This document shows positions 53,381-62,022 of a DNA stretch of 64,000 bases, piece after piece. The position numbers were made by a program, and so were the translations under genes. The stretch comes from Enhydrobacter aerosaccus (lineage in GTDB: Bacteria > Pseudomonadota > Alphaproteobacteria > Reyranellales > Reyranellaceae). How positions within the stretch are numbered: the stretch's first letter is position 1; every line of letters begins with the position of its first letter. Location of the stretch: contig NZ_FUWJ01000008.1 in the NCBI RefSeq assembly GCF_900167455.1, positions 62,001 to 126,000 on the forward strand, written 5' to 3'. Under the pieces are notes generated by a model that was given only the letters and a program-made list of their open reading frames with translations, searched no databases and was not told the origin of the DNA.

Positions 53381-55510
53381 ATGACCCGAGTTCAGAAGAT
53401 CGTCTTGTCCTCATCACGGGACATCCCCTTCAACAAGCTGGTGCTGAGCCAGGCCAATGTCCGCCGGATCAAGGCCGGCATCTCGATCGAGGAGCTGGCC
53501 GAGGACATCGCCCGGCGCACGCTCCTGCAGAGCATCACCGTGCGGCCGGTTCGCGATGCCGAAGGCGTCGAGACCGGCATGTTCGAAGTTCCGGCCGGCG
53601 GCCGCCGCTTCCGCGCGCTCGAGCTTCTGGTCAAGCGGAAGCGCTTGGCCAAGACCGCGCCCGTGCCCTGCGTCGTGCGCGAGGACGGCATTCCCGAGGA
53701 AGACAGTCTCGCCGAGAACGTCCAGCGTGCGCCGCTGCATCCGCTCGACCAGTTCCGGGCTTTCCTGGCGCTGCGCGAGAAGGGCCAGTCGGAGGAGGAC
53801 ATCGCCGCGGCGTTCTTCGTCGCCGTGTCGGTCGTCAAGCAGCGCCTTCGCCTTGCATCCGTCTCGCCCAAGCTACTCGACATCTATGCCGACGACGGCA
53901 TGACGCTGGACCAGCTCATGGCGTTCACCGTCAACGGCGATCATGAGCGCCAGGAGCAGGTGTTCGAGCGCCTGAGCCAGTCCCATTCCAAGGAGCCGCA
54001 TGTCATCCGCCGGATGCTCACCGAGGGCGCCGTGAGGGCGTCGGACAAGCGTGCGCAATTCATCGGCCTCGATGCCTACACCGAGGCGGGCGGCGTGATC
54101 CTGCGCGACCTGTTCCAGGGCGACGACGGCGGCTGGCTGCAGGATGCCGGTCTCCTCGACACGCTGGTGGCCGAGAAGCTGCGGGAGCAGTCCGAGGCGA
54201 TCCGCGCCGAAGGCTGGAAGTGGATCGATGTCGCGCCCGATTTTGCTTACGGCCACACCTATGGCCTGCGGCAGTTGCGCGGTGAGCGGATTCCGCTCAC
54301 CGATGACGAGCAGGCGACGCGCGATGCGTTGCAAGCCGAGATGGACGGCCTGGAGGCGACCTACGCCGAAGCAGAGGAGCTGCCCGATGAGGTCGATCGC
54401 CGGTTCGGCGAGATCGAGACGGCGCTGGCCGCCTTCGATGGTCGCCCCCAGGCTTTCGATCCCGAGGAGGTCGCGCGAGCCGGCGCCTTCGTCAGCATCG
54501 ACGGTTCGGGCACCCTGCGCATCGAGCGGGGTTATGTGCGCCCCGAGGACGAGCTTCCGATCCTCCCGGAGAACGACGCCGAGACCGATCCGGCCGGCGA
54601 GCCGACGAACGGGGCGCGAACCGTGCATGACGGTACGAGCGTGCCTGCGGGCGCGGAGCCTCCTGCGGGCGAACCGGAGGAAGACGATGGTATCAAGCCG
54701 ATCCCCGACCGGCTGATGACCGAGTTGACGTCCCATCGGACCCTCGCGCTTCGCCACGCGCTGGGCGAGAATCCGGACATCGCCTTCGTCGCCGCGCTTC
54801 ACGCCCTGTGCCTCAAGGTGTTCTACCGCTATGCGCAGGACACCTGTCTCGAGCTCGACCTGAAGAGCGCCGGTTTCAGCGCTCAGGCGCCGGGCCTAGC
54901 CGACAGCACGCTCGCCGTCGCTTTCGACGCCCGGCATAAGGCCTGGCTCGCCGCCCTGCCGAAGGAACCGGCCGAACTTTGGGATGGGCTCATGGCGTTC
55001 GACGGCGACAGCCGTCAGGCGCTCTTCGCTCATTGCGTCTCCCTGTCGGTCAACGCGATCCATGAGGCGTACAATCGCAAGCCTCGCGCGTTGGCCCACG
55101 CCGACCGGATCGCCCAGGCCGTCGATCTCGACATGGTCGCGGCCGGTTGGAGGCCGACGATCGACGCCTACTTCGGTCGGGTGACCAAGGCCCGCATTCT
55201 CGCAGCCGTGCGGGAGGCCAAAGGTGTGCGGGCGGGTGACCGCATCGAGCACCTCAAGAAGGCCGAGATGGCCGCGCAGGCCGAGACGCTCTTGGCGGAT
55301 TCCGGATGGCTGCCGGAGCCGCTGCGCACGCCGGGTCGCGACGTTAGCAACGCCACTGCGTCCGAAGACATCGATACCGAGGATGCACGCGACGATACGG
55401 TGAGCGAAGAAGCGGCGGCAGCCGGCGGCGAAACGGCCATGGTGGAAGACGGGGCAGGGGCCGAGGCTAACTCGGTCGTGCCCTACGCCCACGCCACCGC
55501 AGCCGAATAG
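53381..55510 (+). CDS. Large ParB/Spo0J-like protein
   Basis: 709 residues from ATG 53381, chosen for SD spacing (GGAG seven bases upstream). The N-terminal 200 residues are the ParB domain: FNKLVLSQANVRRIKAGISI, FEVPAGGRRFRALELLVKR, DSLAENVQRAPLHPLDQFRA and the HTH QSEEDIAAAFFVAVSVVKQR. About 500 further residues have an acidic low-complexity linker (around residues 370-440) and a helical C-terminal part. No ParA gene adjoins. Such large ParB-like proteins are typical of alphaproteobacterial plasmid/ICE modules; function beyond DNA binding is unknown. Confidence 0.88.
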   Translation: MTRVQKIVLSSSRDIPFNKLVLSQANVRRIKAGISIEELAEDIARRTLLQSITVRPVRDAEGVETGMFEVPAGGRRFRALELLVKRKRLAKTAPVPCVVREDGIPEEDSLAENVQRAPLHPLDQFRAFLALREKGQSEEDIAAAFFVAVSVVKQRLRLASVSPKLLDIYADDGMTLDQLMAFTVNGDHERQEQVFERLSQSHSKEPHVIRRMLTEGAVRASDKRAQFIGLDAYTEAGGVILRDLFQGDDGGWLQDAGLLDTLVAEKLREQSEAIRAEGWKWIDVAPDFAYGHTYGLRQLRGERIPLTDDEQATRDALQAEMDGLEATYAEAEELPDEVDRRFGEIETALAAFDGRPQAFDPEEVARAGAFVSIDGSGTLRIERGYVRPEDELPILPENDAETDPAGEPTNGARTVHDGTSVPAGAEPPAGEPEEDDGIKPIPDRLMTELTSHRTLALRHALGENPDIAFVAALHALCLKVFYRYAQDTCLELDLKSAGFSAQAPGLADSTLAVAFDARHKAWLAALPKEPAELWDGLMAFDGDSRQALFAHCVSLSVNAIHEAYNRKPRALAHADRIAQAVDLDMVAAGWRPTIDAYFGRVTKARILAAVREAKGVRAGDRIEHLKKAEMAAQAETLLADSGWLPEPLRTPGRDVSNATASEDIDTEDARDDTVSEEAAAAGGETAMVEDGAGAEANSVVPYAHATAAE

Positions 55511-55534
55511 CGAGAGCGCCAACCGCACTGCCAG

Positions 55535-55563
55535 GGGCCCGCCAGCGACGGCGGGCCCTTTTT
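55535..55563 (+). terminator. Rho-independent terminator after the ParB-like gene
   Basis: GGGCCCGCC (55535-55543), loop AGCGAC, GGCGGGCCC (55550-55558), then TTTTTC. A textbook terminator only 14 bases ahead of the toprim gene start, so toprim may be transcribed by read-through or from a promoter inside the ParB gene. Confidence 0.85.
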
Positions 55564-55576
55564 CTTGGAGAACACG

Positions 55577-56617
55577 ATGTCGGGAAATGCATCCGATCTG
55601 GCGCGCCGCTTGGCGAGGCAGGCTGAGGCGGTCTGCCGTCATTATCTCTCCAACGGTCGCCGCGAAGGCCGCTACTGGCTGGTCGGCGATGTCGCCAACA
55701 CGAAGGGCCGCAGCCTGTTCGTGCGCTTGAGCGGCCCGGACCATGGCAAGGGCGCAGCTGGTAACTGGACTGACGCCGCAACGGCCGAGCACGGCGATCT
55801 TCTCGACCTGATCGCCCTCAATCGCGGTTTCAACCGCCTTCGCGATACTCTGGACGAGGCACGTGCCTTTCTTGCTTTGCCACCAGTCCCGCTCGCTCCG
55901 CGGCAGGATCGTCTTCCTGTGCCGCGAGGGTCACCTGAATCCGCACGACGTCTCTACGGCATGTCTCGGTCGATCGCTGGCACGCTGGCGCAAACCTACC
56001 TGCACAGCCGAGGCATCGTAATTGTGCCTGATGGTGACCCGCTGCGTTTCCACCCGCGCTGCTACTATCGCCCCGACGAGCACAGCCCGACCGAGACCTG
56101 GCCGGCACTGATAGCCGCAGTCACCGATCCTGGCGGCAGGATCACCGGAGCACACCGCACCTGGCTCGATCCGTCAGGTCATGGCAAGGCGCCGATCGCT
56201 TCGCCGCGACGGGCCATGGGCCATCTTCTCGGGCACGGTGTCCGCTTCGGCCTGGCCGACGATGTCATGGCTGCCGGGGAAGGGATCGAGACCATGCTGT
56301 CCCTGCGCATGATCCTGCCGACCCTGCCGATGGTGGCCGCGCTCTCGGCCAACCACCTCGCCGCCCTGCTGCTTCCGTCGACACTGCGCCGTCTCTATGT
56401 CGCTCGCGATGCCGACCCGGCTGGCGATGCTGCGATGTCCAGCCTGTGCAACCGCGCCGACGCCGCCGGGATCGAGCCGTTCGTCCTGTCGCCCTGCTTC
56501 GACGACTTCAATGACGATCTCCGCCGCCTGGGAATCGAAGGGCTCCGGGCATCGGTGCACCGGCAGCTCGTCCCGCAAGACGTGGTTCGCTTCCTAGCCT
56601 CGGCCGGGACGGGATGA
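55577..56617 (+). CDS. Toprim domain-containing protein (primase-like)
   Basis: 346 residues from ATG 55577 (MSGNASDLARRLARQAEAVC), SD GGAG. An N-terminal zinc-less primase-like region (NGRREGRYWLVGDVANTKGR, GNWTDAATAEHGDLLDLIA) precedes the Toprim domain: MAAGEGIETMLSLRMILPTL (catalytic Glu) and RRLYVARDADPAGDAAMSSL (DxD). Family known from plasmids and ICEs, possibly involved in replication or transfer priming. Confidence 0.88.
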   Translation: MSGNASDLARRLARQAEAVCRHYLSNGRREGRYWLVGDVANTKGRSLFVRLSGPDHGKGAAGNWTDAATAEHGDLLDLIALNRGFNRLRDTLDEARAFLALPPVPLAPRQDRLPVPRGSPESARRLYGMSRSIAGTLAQTYLHSRGIVIVPDGDPLRFHPRCYYRPDEHSPTETWPALIAAVTDPGGRITGAHRTWLDPSGHGKAPIASPRRAMGHLLGHGVRFGLADDVMAAGEGIETMLSLRMILPTLPMVAALSANHLAALLLPSTLRRLYVARDADPAGDAAMSSLCNRADAAGIEPFVLSPCFDDFNDDLRRLGIEGLRASVHRQLVPQDVVRFLASAGTG

Positions 56618-56918
56618 GCACGGGCACGGTGAATCGCTTCGTCGTCGGTTGCTCTTCTGCCCTTTGGACCGAACGGGAGCGCGCCCCGGCCTTCTAGAGG
56701 GGCGATCGGACGGCAGGCAGCCCGCTCCCGCAACGGCGGTCCTGCGGCTTTCTTCCCCTGCCGGCTGCGCCGGCATTCCTCGCGAGGCAAGAAAGCCTCG
56801 GCCCGCCGTCCTCCGCTGCGCTCCGGCCGCAAGCGCGGTGCGGGACCGTTCCGCCTGCCGTCTGTCGACGCCCACGAAGGCCGCGATGGGCGCGGCCGAT
56901 CCGACAAAGGACAGCATC
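56618..56918. repeat. Intergenic region holding structured element family B, copy 1
   Basis: 301-base gap. Within it 56732-56827 forms a nested hairpin: GGCTTTCTT with AAGAAAGCC, an inner stem CCGGC-TGC-GCCGG, the palindrome CCTCGCGAGG, and outer arms GGCGG/CCGCC. A very similar element lies before DUF736 (59648-59741), with covariation in the stems. An additional inverted repeat CGGGAGCG/CGCTCCCG flanks it at about 56669 and 56723. Confidence 0.7.
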
Positions 56919-57854
56919 ATGGCGACCCACGACGATCCCGAATTCGAGCCCGTGCACGCGTCATCCCCGACCGATCACGTCCTCAGCGAGCTGCAGCTCT
57001 TTGGCCATCGTCCCTTCCAGGAGGAGCCCGACCCGAGACCATTGCCTGAAGCCCCGACCATCGCCGGTGCCGTTGTGGACATCTTCGATGCGCTGGTCTC
57101 GACCCTTGCCGACACCCGTCTCGAACCCGACCTCGAGGACCTGCTGTGGTCGACCGTCAACCTGTTCCATCGCGCCGTCGACCGCATCGAGCGCGAGCTC
57201 GACGGCAACGAGCAGGCGCAGCGTCGCAGCCAGAAGGAGCAGAACGGCTCGGAGGTCCGCTCCGTTGAGCTGGAGCGCCTCACCGCCCAGGGTTTGACCC
57301 TCATTGAGCGCCGCAATGCCATGGAACTCTTCCGCGACCAGGCGGCCGAGCGCTTCGAGGTCCACACCGGTTCGGCCTGGCGACCGCGTACCGGCTCGAT
57401 GGTCAACCATCGGGCTCTCACCGCCGCGATGATCGACAGCCGCGAGTTCCTGGCCGCTCGTCGCCGCGCCGAGACCGAACTCCTCGTGCCGGCCGGTCCC
57501 AAGATCGCATTCACCGGCGGTGCCGACTTCAACGACCACCAGCTCATCTGGAGCACGCTCGACAAGGTCCACGCGAAGCATCCCAACATGGTGCTGCTGC
57601 ACGGCGGCTCGCCGACCGGCGCCGAGCGCATCGCTGCCCGCTGGGCGGACACCCGCAAGGTCACGCACGTTCCGTTCAAGCCGGATTGGACCCGCCACGC
57701 CAAGGCCGCACCCTTCAAGCGCAACGACCAGATCCTGGAAGTGCTGCCGATCGGCGTCATCGTGTTCCCGGGCTCGGGCATCCAGGAGAACCTCGCCGAC
57801 AAGGCTCGCAAGCTCGGCATCCCGGTCTGGCGCTTCGGTTCAGGTGGCGCGTGA
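56919..57854 (+). CDS. DUF2493 (YspA/SLOG-type) domain protein
   Basis: 311 residues from ATG 56919. The N-terminal 180 residues are helical, including PTIAGAVVDIFDALVSTLAD. The C-terminal half is the DUF2493/YspA cpYpsA-related SLOG fold: KIAFTGGADFNDHQLIWSTL, MVLLHGGSPTGAERIAARWA and GVIVFPGSGIQENLADKARK. SLOG proteins bind nucleotide-derived ligands; the role in mobile elements is unknown. Preceded by the family B hairpin element. Confidence 0.88.
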   Translation: MATHDDPEFEPVHASSPTDHVLSELQLFGHRPFQEEPDPRPLPEAPTIAGAVVDIFDALVSTLADTRLEPDLEDLLWSTVNLFHRAVDRIERELDGNEQAQRRSQKEQNGSEVRSVELERLTAQGLTLIERRNAMELFRDQAAERFEVHTGSAWRPRTGSMVNHRALTAAMIDSREFLAARRRAETELLVPAGPKIAFTGGADFNDHQLIWSTLDKVHAKHPNMVLLHGGSPTGAERIAARWADTRKVTHVPFKPDWTRHAKAAPFKRNDQILEVLPIGVIVFPGSGIQENLADKARKLGIPVWRFGSGGA

Positions 57855-57992
57855 GCGCCACCTCTCTTCTCGTTGCCGACGCCGGATGGCCGGACTCGCA
57901 AGAGCAAGAGGAGGACCGGGAGCGGGTGAGCCGCTGGCCTTCAGAGAGAGCGGGCGGCGGCTCGCCCCTTCCTGCTCTCCGGGACATGATCC

Positions 57993-58673
57993 ATGTCTGC
58001 TTCATCTTTGACTTCTGCATCAGCGTCGCCGAGCCAAGGTCCCGTCATGAACGGCAATCTTGCCGTTTTGCTGTCGACAGAGACGACAGAGCAGGACTTG
58101 CTCGTCGGATTGCTGACTTCATCGCAAGGTAGCGCTCGGGCTGCTGACCTCTTGCAGCAGTTTCCAAGCATTGGCCATGTCATCACAGCCGAAGCGGCTC
58201 AGCTTCGCGCATTCGGATTGACGGGCCGTGACATCGCCGCGTTTCGCTTGGTTCGGGAGATCGCGTGCCGCATGGCCAAAGCCGAGGTGCGCAGCCGGCC
58301 GGTGCTTGGCAACTGGCAGGCGCTGATCGCCTACCTGCAGACGGCAATGGCTTACGAGCAGGTCGAACAGTTTCGAATCCTGTTTCTTGATACCAAGAAT
58401 AATCTCATCGCGGACGAGGTGCAGCAGCGCGGCACGGTCAATCACACGCCCGTCTACCCGCGCGAGGTCCTGAAGCGTGCTCTGACTCTCAACGCCACTT
58501 CGCTGATCGCTGCCCACAATCATCCAAGTGGCGATCCCAAGCCGTCCCGGGCCGACATCGAGATGACACGCGAATTGAAAGCAGCCGCCAAGGTGCTTGA
58601 GATCGAGCTGCACGACCACGTCGTGATCGGGCACGGAACCCATGCCTCCTTCCGGTCACTTGGATTGCTCTAG
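57993..58673 (+). CDS. RadC family (JAB/MPN) protein, short mobile-element form
   Basis: 226 residues; the first 18 (Ser/Ala-rich) may not be translated, as an internal ATG at 58047 has a better SD (AAGG). The MPN+ motif is AAHNHPSGDPKPSRADIEMT, with a preceding LFLDTKNNLIADEVQQRGTV and VYPREVLKRALTLNATSLI. The N-terminal HhH-like part (AAEAAQLRAFGLTGRDIAAF in part) is present. Zinc metalloprotease-like fold of unknown substrate, common on mobile elements. Confidence 0.9.
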   Translation: MSASSLTSASASPSQGPVMNGNLAVLLSTETTEQDLLVGLLTSSQGSARAADLLQQFPSIGHVITAEAAQLRAFGLTGRDIAAFRLVREIACRMAKAEVRSRPVLGNWQALIAYLQTAMAYEQVEQFRILFLDTKNNLIADEVQQRGTVNHTPVYPREVLKRALTLNATSLIAAHNHPSGDPKPSRADIEMTRELKAAAKVLEIELHDHVVIGHGTHASFRSLGLL

Positions 58674-58821
58674 AACGATGCCGGGAATGGCGGTGCTCGC
58701 TTTGGCCTGGGCGGTGCGCAAAGCGCCGCCTTTTGGCCAACTTCACATCCGAAAGTTAATCGATCGCGCCATGGTGGTGGTGGAAGGCGCAACCGTTCGA
58801 CCTTTGTCACGGAGTTCCACC

Positions 58822-59298
58822 ATGCTTGGCATTGGCATCGTTCTCAGCATTTTCGGCCTCGGCTTCTTCTGCTGGCTGCTGTTCACGCTCGCGGTTTACG
58901 CGCTCCCTTTCCTCGCTGGACTGACAGCAGGCCTCGCTGCCCTTCAAAGCGGTGCTGGTGTCATCGGCGGGCTCGTCGTGGGATTCTTTGCAGGTGGCGC
59001 GACCTTGGCGCTCGGGCAGATGGCCTTCGCCACTACCCGCAAGCCGGTGATCCGTATCATCATCGGCCTGCTCTATGCCGTGCCGGCAACGGTCGCCGGC
59101 TATCAGGTGTCGTTTGCGCTGGCCGGAATCGGCATGTCGAGTGGCGGGTGGCAGACGGCATTCGCCGTGATCGGTGCCGTTCTCTCTGGCTGCACGGCCT
59201 TCTCGCGCATGACGCTGTTGGTCCCGCCGCCGGACGGACAGGGCACCGGGGGCGCTTACTCGCTTGCTGACGAGCGGCTGCACGACCAGCGTCACTGA
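58822..59298 (+). CDS. Small membrane protein
   Basis: 158 residues from ATG 58822, SD ACGGAG. Four or five hydrophobic segments: MLGIGIVLSIFGLGFFCWLL, AVYALPFLAGLTAGLAALQS, GAGVIGGLVVGFFAGGATLA, IRIIIGLLYAVPATVAGYQV and TAFAVIGAVLSGCTAFSRMT. The family is unknown to me; similar proteins occur beside RadC/DUF736 on alphaproteobacterial mobile elements. The open frame further upstream is unlikely to be translated. Confidence 0.65.
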   Translation: MLGIGIVLSIFGLGFFCWLLFTLAVYALPFLAGLTAGLAALQSGAGVIGGLVVGFFAGGATLALGQMAFATTRKPVIRIIIGLLYAVPATVAGYQVSFALAGIGMSSGGWQTAFAVIGAVLSGCTAFSRMTLLVPPPDGQGTGGAYSLADERLHDQRH

Positions 59299-59831
59299 CG
59301 CCCTCTGCGTTCCCAATCATCGAGCAGGTTGGCGAGGATGGGCGGTGAACACGTGTCTCGACCCGACAGGGAGACCGCAGCCCTGGATGGAGCGCTTCGA
59401 TCCTTCGTCCGACTCTGCCGACAGCGACCCGGTGAGGCGCACTGCTTTGCGATCGGTTGGGCTGAGACGACGCCGTCCTTTTTCTACGCTATAGCCGCCG
59501 TCTCTTCGCCTGGTGTGCCGGTGCTCTTGCGCAGGAGCCTTCAGGTTGGCCACGACTTCTCCCGAGGATGCTGCTCGGCGCGCGACCCACGGCCTCTCCT
59601 TGGCTGATCTGGCCAGAGGACGGCTGCACCTCGATCGCCTGAGCCGCAACGGCGGCGGTTCGACTTTCTTCCCCTGGGCTTCGCCCATTCCTCGCGAGGC
59701 AAGAAAGTCGCCCCGCCGCCATCCTCCGCTCTGCTCCGGCCCTGCGGGTGCGGCGTCGATCGCCTCCGGCCTGCAGATCGCCATCGAGGCCGCGATGGTC
59801 GCGGGGCTCGAAACAGCACAGGAGAAGTCAC
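59299..59831. repeat. Intergenic region holding structured element family B, copy 2
   Basis: 533-base gap. The element at 59648-59741 has CGACTTTCTT paired with AAGAAAGTCG, inner stem TGGGC-TTC-GCCCA, the same CCTCGCGAGG palindrome and outer GGCGG/CCGCC arms as copy 1. No convincing gene occurs in the remaining sequence (59299-59647). Confidence 0.7.
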
Positions 59832-60155
59832 ATGGCCAACATCGGTTCCTTCAAGAAGTCCGGCAACGAGTACCAGGGCGAGATCGTCACGTTGAGCGTC
59901 CAGGCGAGGGGTGTGCGCATCGTCCCCGAGCCCAACAGGAGCAACGACAACGCGCCCAGCCACCGGGTGTTCGTCGGCCGGGCCGAGATCGGGGCCGCCT
60001 GGTCCAAGCGCTCCAACGAGGGCCGCGACTACCTCTCGCTCAAGCTCGACGATCCGAGCTTCACTGCACCGATCTTCGCCAACCTGTTCGACGACGAGGA
60101 CGGCGAGGGCTTCAGCCTGATCTGGTCGCGCAGCCGCAAGAAGAACGGCGAGTGA
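59832..60155 (+). CDS. DUF736 family protein
   Basis: 107 residues from ATG 59832, SD CAGGAG. MANIGSFKKSGNEYQGEIVT, PSHRVFVGRAEIGAAWSKRS and NEGRDYLSLKLDDPSFTAPI are the DUF736 signature segments. A very common single-domain protein of alphaproteobacterial plasmids and ICEs, function unknown. Confidence 0.93.
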   Translation: MANIGSFKKSGNEYQGEIVTLSVQARGVRIVPEPNRSNDNAPSHRVFVGRAEIGAAWSKRSNEGRDYLSLKLDDPSFTAPIFANLFDDEDGEGFSLIWSRSRKKNGE

Positions 60156-60171
60156 GCCGACGCCTCCAGAG

Positions 60172-60197
60172 GCCCCGCCCGGTCCGCCGGGCGGGGC
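60172..60197 (+). terminator. Strong hairpin after DUF736
   Basis: GCCCCGCCCG (60172-60181), loop GTCCGC, CGGGCGGGGC (60188-60197), then TTCTCCCTTT. Sits between the convergent DUF736 and CBASS operon ends and could terminate both, mainly the plus strand. Confidence 0.75.
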
Positions 60198-60239
60198 TTC
60201 TCCCTTTGTCTGCCATGCGCGAGAAGGCCGTGAGCGTTG

Positions 60240-60698
60240 CTATGGATGGTGGCCGCCGATCTCAGCTTGGATGAAGGCCTGCATAGCGTCGAATGCTTCG
60301 TTCTCAAGCCTTTGCAGCCTTGCGACTTTGTCGGAGGTCGGCGGTGGCCGGAACTCCGCCAACTGTGCTTCAAGCGTCCTTCGCGCGCTAATCCATTCTT
60401 GGAACAGCGGCTGCCACTGCCGGTTCCAATAGCTGAAAGGTCTCGAGTCTGGGGATGACATCTTTCGCAATGCCCACGAGGCGACCTTTGTACTCGCACG
60501 CTTGGGATCATCCCAGTTCACGGGCACGGTCCAGCCGGCGTCACGGAATCCCTTCGGCCTGTGCATGTCAGGGCTGACCACTGCAGTTGCTGCACCATTC
60601 ACCGTGCCCATGCCGAACAGCTTGTGGTCCACCCGATCCCCTTCTTCAAAGGGGCAAAGATCGTGCTTCATAGGTTCTGCGTTCATGATCGCCGCCAT
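60240..60698 (-). CDS. Unknown protein with Tudor/SH3-like N-terminus, last gene of the CBASS operon
   Basis: 152 residues. CPFEEGDRVDHKLFGMGTVN resembles the Tudor-like barrel at the C-terminus of UvrD/PcrA and DUF3553 proteins (GDRVxHxxFGxGTV); the remainder is charged and helical (RRTLEAQLAEFRPPPTSDKV, RLQRLENEAFDAMQAFIQAE). No family is recognised as a whole. Its ATG overlaps the stop of the preceding 80-residue gene (TAATG), so it belongs to the operon. Confidence 0.65.
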   Translation of the reverse strand: MAAIMNAEPMKHDLCPFEEGDRVDHKLFGMGTVNGAATAVVSPDMHRPKGFRDAGWTVPVNWDDPKRASTKVASWALRKMSSPDSRPFSYWNRQWQPLFQEWISARRTLEAQLAEFRPPPTSDKVARLQRLENEAFDAMQAFIQAEIGGHHP

Positions 60699-60940
60699 TA
60701 ATCTAACCAGTCATCCAGCCGTTCGTAGACTCGCTCCATCTGCCTTTCCTCGCTTAGCGGGGAGTGCTTCACGACATAGTCGCGGAATGCCTCAATTATT
60801 TGCGATCGGCTTCGACCGTCCGCTTTCATTAGTCTGATGGTTGCTCGTGCGCGCCGTTCGTCGTTCGGATGAACCGCGAATGGCGCGCTCACAAATGCGA
60901 ACCCGCCGCCGATCCTGTATTTGTCGTCGCCCTGATTCAT
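60698..60940 (-). CDS. Unknown 80-residue protein in the CBASS operon
   Basis: MNQGDDKYRIGGGFAFVSAP opens a short protein with a basic helix (NDERRARATIRLMKADGRSR) and an acidic amphipathic helix near the end (SEERQMERVYERLDDWLD). No known domain is recognised. The ATG overlaps the capV stop by four bases (ATGA), and its stop overlaps the next start, indicating tightly coupled expression. Confidence 0.6.
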   Translation of the reverse strand: MNQGDDKYRIGGGFAFVSAPFAVHPNDERRARATIRLMKADGRSRSQIIEAFRDYVVKHSPLSEERQMERVYERLDDWLD

Positions 60941-62022
60941 GTTGGTTCTCTGGCTGAACTAAGTTGATAGACGGGTGTGTAAGGTTGAGCCGGCTCTTGC
61001 AGAAACATCCGGACGATACGGTCTGCTGCAGTATCGACAACGCGCTCGGCGGCCGCCGGCAAATGCTCGACAGCCAAAGTCCAGTCGTCCAATTCGATCT
61101 TCGGAACCGATTTTGGAACGTCGAGTCTAACGAGGCTTTCGGGTCCGACGAGCAGGCCGGCTTGCCCGAGGGCGCTCTGGGATTGCAGCCTCATGGCGGC
61201 CAGGATGATGTCCTTCCAGTGAAACATGCCGCCCTTAAAGATCTTCGAGCCGGTCACGCGATACGGATCATCACCGCAGCCGATACTCAGAATGCGAACC
61301 TGGTTGCGGCGCACATCAAAAGACGTCAATGCTTCCGTCACGGCGATCATGATGGGGTTGTTTGCCCACACTCCTCCATCGACGAAGGTATATCCACCGT
61401 CGCGGTGCGGCCGAAAGTATGTGGGCGCCGCGGCGGTCGCCAAAGCAACTTTCACCATCGGCTCGAACAGATCCTTCTTGAACGCCGGATGATGCGGTGT
61501 CTTGAAGACGAAGACCTCGCCGTACTCACCTTCGAACGAGGGAATGCACAGGCGCGTGGCTGCGGACCCAAGCTTGCGGTCACCAAGTACATTTGTCAGG
61601 ACGTCAGACAAAGCTTTGCTATCGTAGCTATACCGCAGCAATCGTATCTTCCCGCGCAGCCACCGCCGCAGGTTACTCAACCAGCCTACGCCGCCCGTCG
61701 GAAAAATCTCGTGTCCTCGATCGCGGTAGAGGTCGCGGAGGTCGGCAGCTGCAAGGCCGGCGCCGAGGCCGAGAGCGAGGATACCTCCGGTCGACGTACC
61801 AACGATGAGGTCAAAGTAGGACGCGATGGACCGGCTGCCCAGGAAGCGGTGTTCCAGCGTGGCCAGCACATGGGCAGGGAAGATGCCACGGATGCCGCCG
61901 CCATCAATGGCGAGGACGCGAAAGTCCCGATCCGACGGCCAATCCAATGGAACGCGTCGCGACGTGGCGATTCCGGAGGAGCGCGGTTCGGCTCTGCTTC
62001 GTGAATGGTCGTCGACAGGCAT
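60937..62022 (-). CDS. capV: CapV-type patatin-like phospholipase (CBASS effector)
   Basis: 361 residues from ATG 62022, SD AGGAG seven bases upstream. Oxyanion hole DGGGIRG (40-46), nucleophile GTSTGG (Ser77), catalytic Asp in VDGGVWANNP (Asp215). Matches CapV, the cyclic-dinucleotide-activated phospholipase that destroys the inner membrane. Upstream neighbours are an E2-like protein and a CD-NTase, the short type II CBASS set. The E2 frame overlaps its 5' part in another frame. Confidence 0.9.
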   Translation of the reverse strand: MPVDDHSRSRAEPRSSGIATSRRVPLDWPSDRDFRVLAIDGGGIRGIFPAHVLATLEHRFLGSRSIASYFDLIVGTSTGGILALGLGAGLAAADLRDLYRDRGHEIFPTGGVGWLSNLRRWLRGKIRLLRYSYDSKALSDVLTNVLGDRKLGSAATRLCIPSFEGEYGEVFVFKTPHHPAFKKDLFEPMVKVALATAAAPTYFRPHRDGGYTFVDGGVWANNPIMIAVTEALTSFDVRRNQVRILSIGCGDDPYRVTGSKIFKGGMFHWKDIILAAMRLQSQSALGQAGLLVGPESLVRLDVPKSVPKIELDDWTLAVEHLPAAAERVVDTAADRIVRMFLQEPAQPYTPVYQLSSAREPT

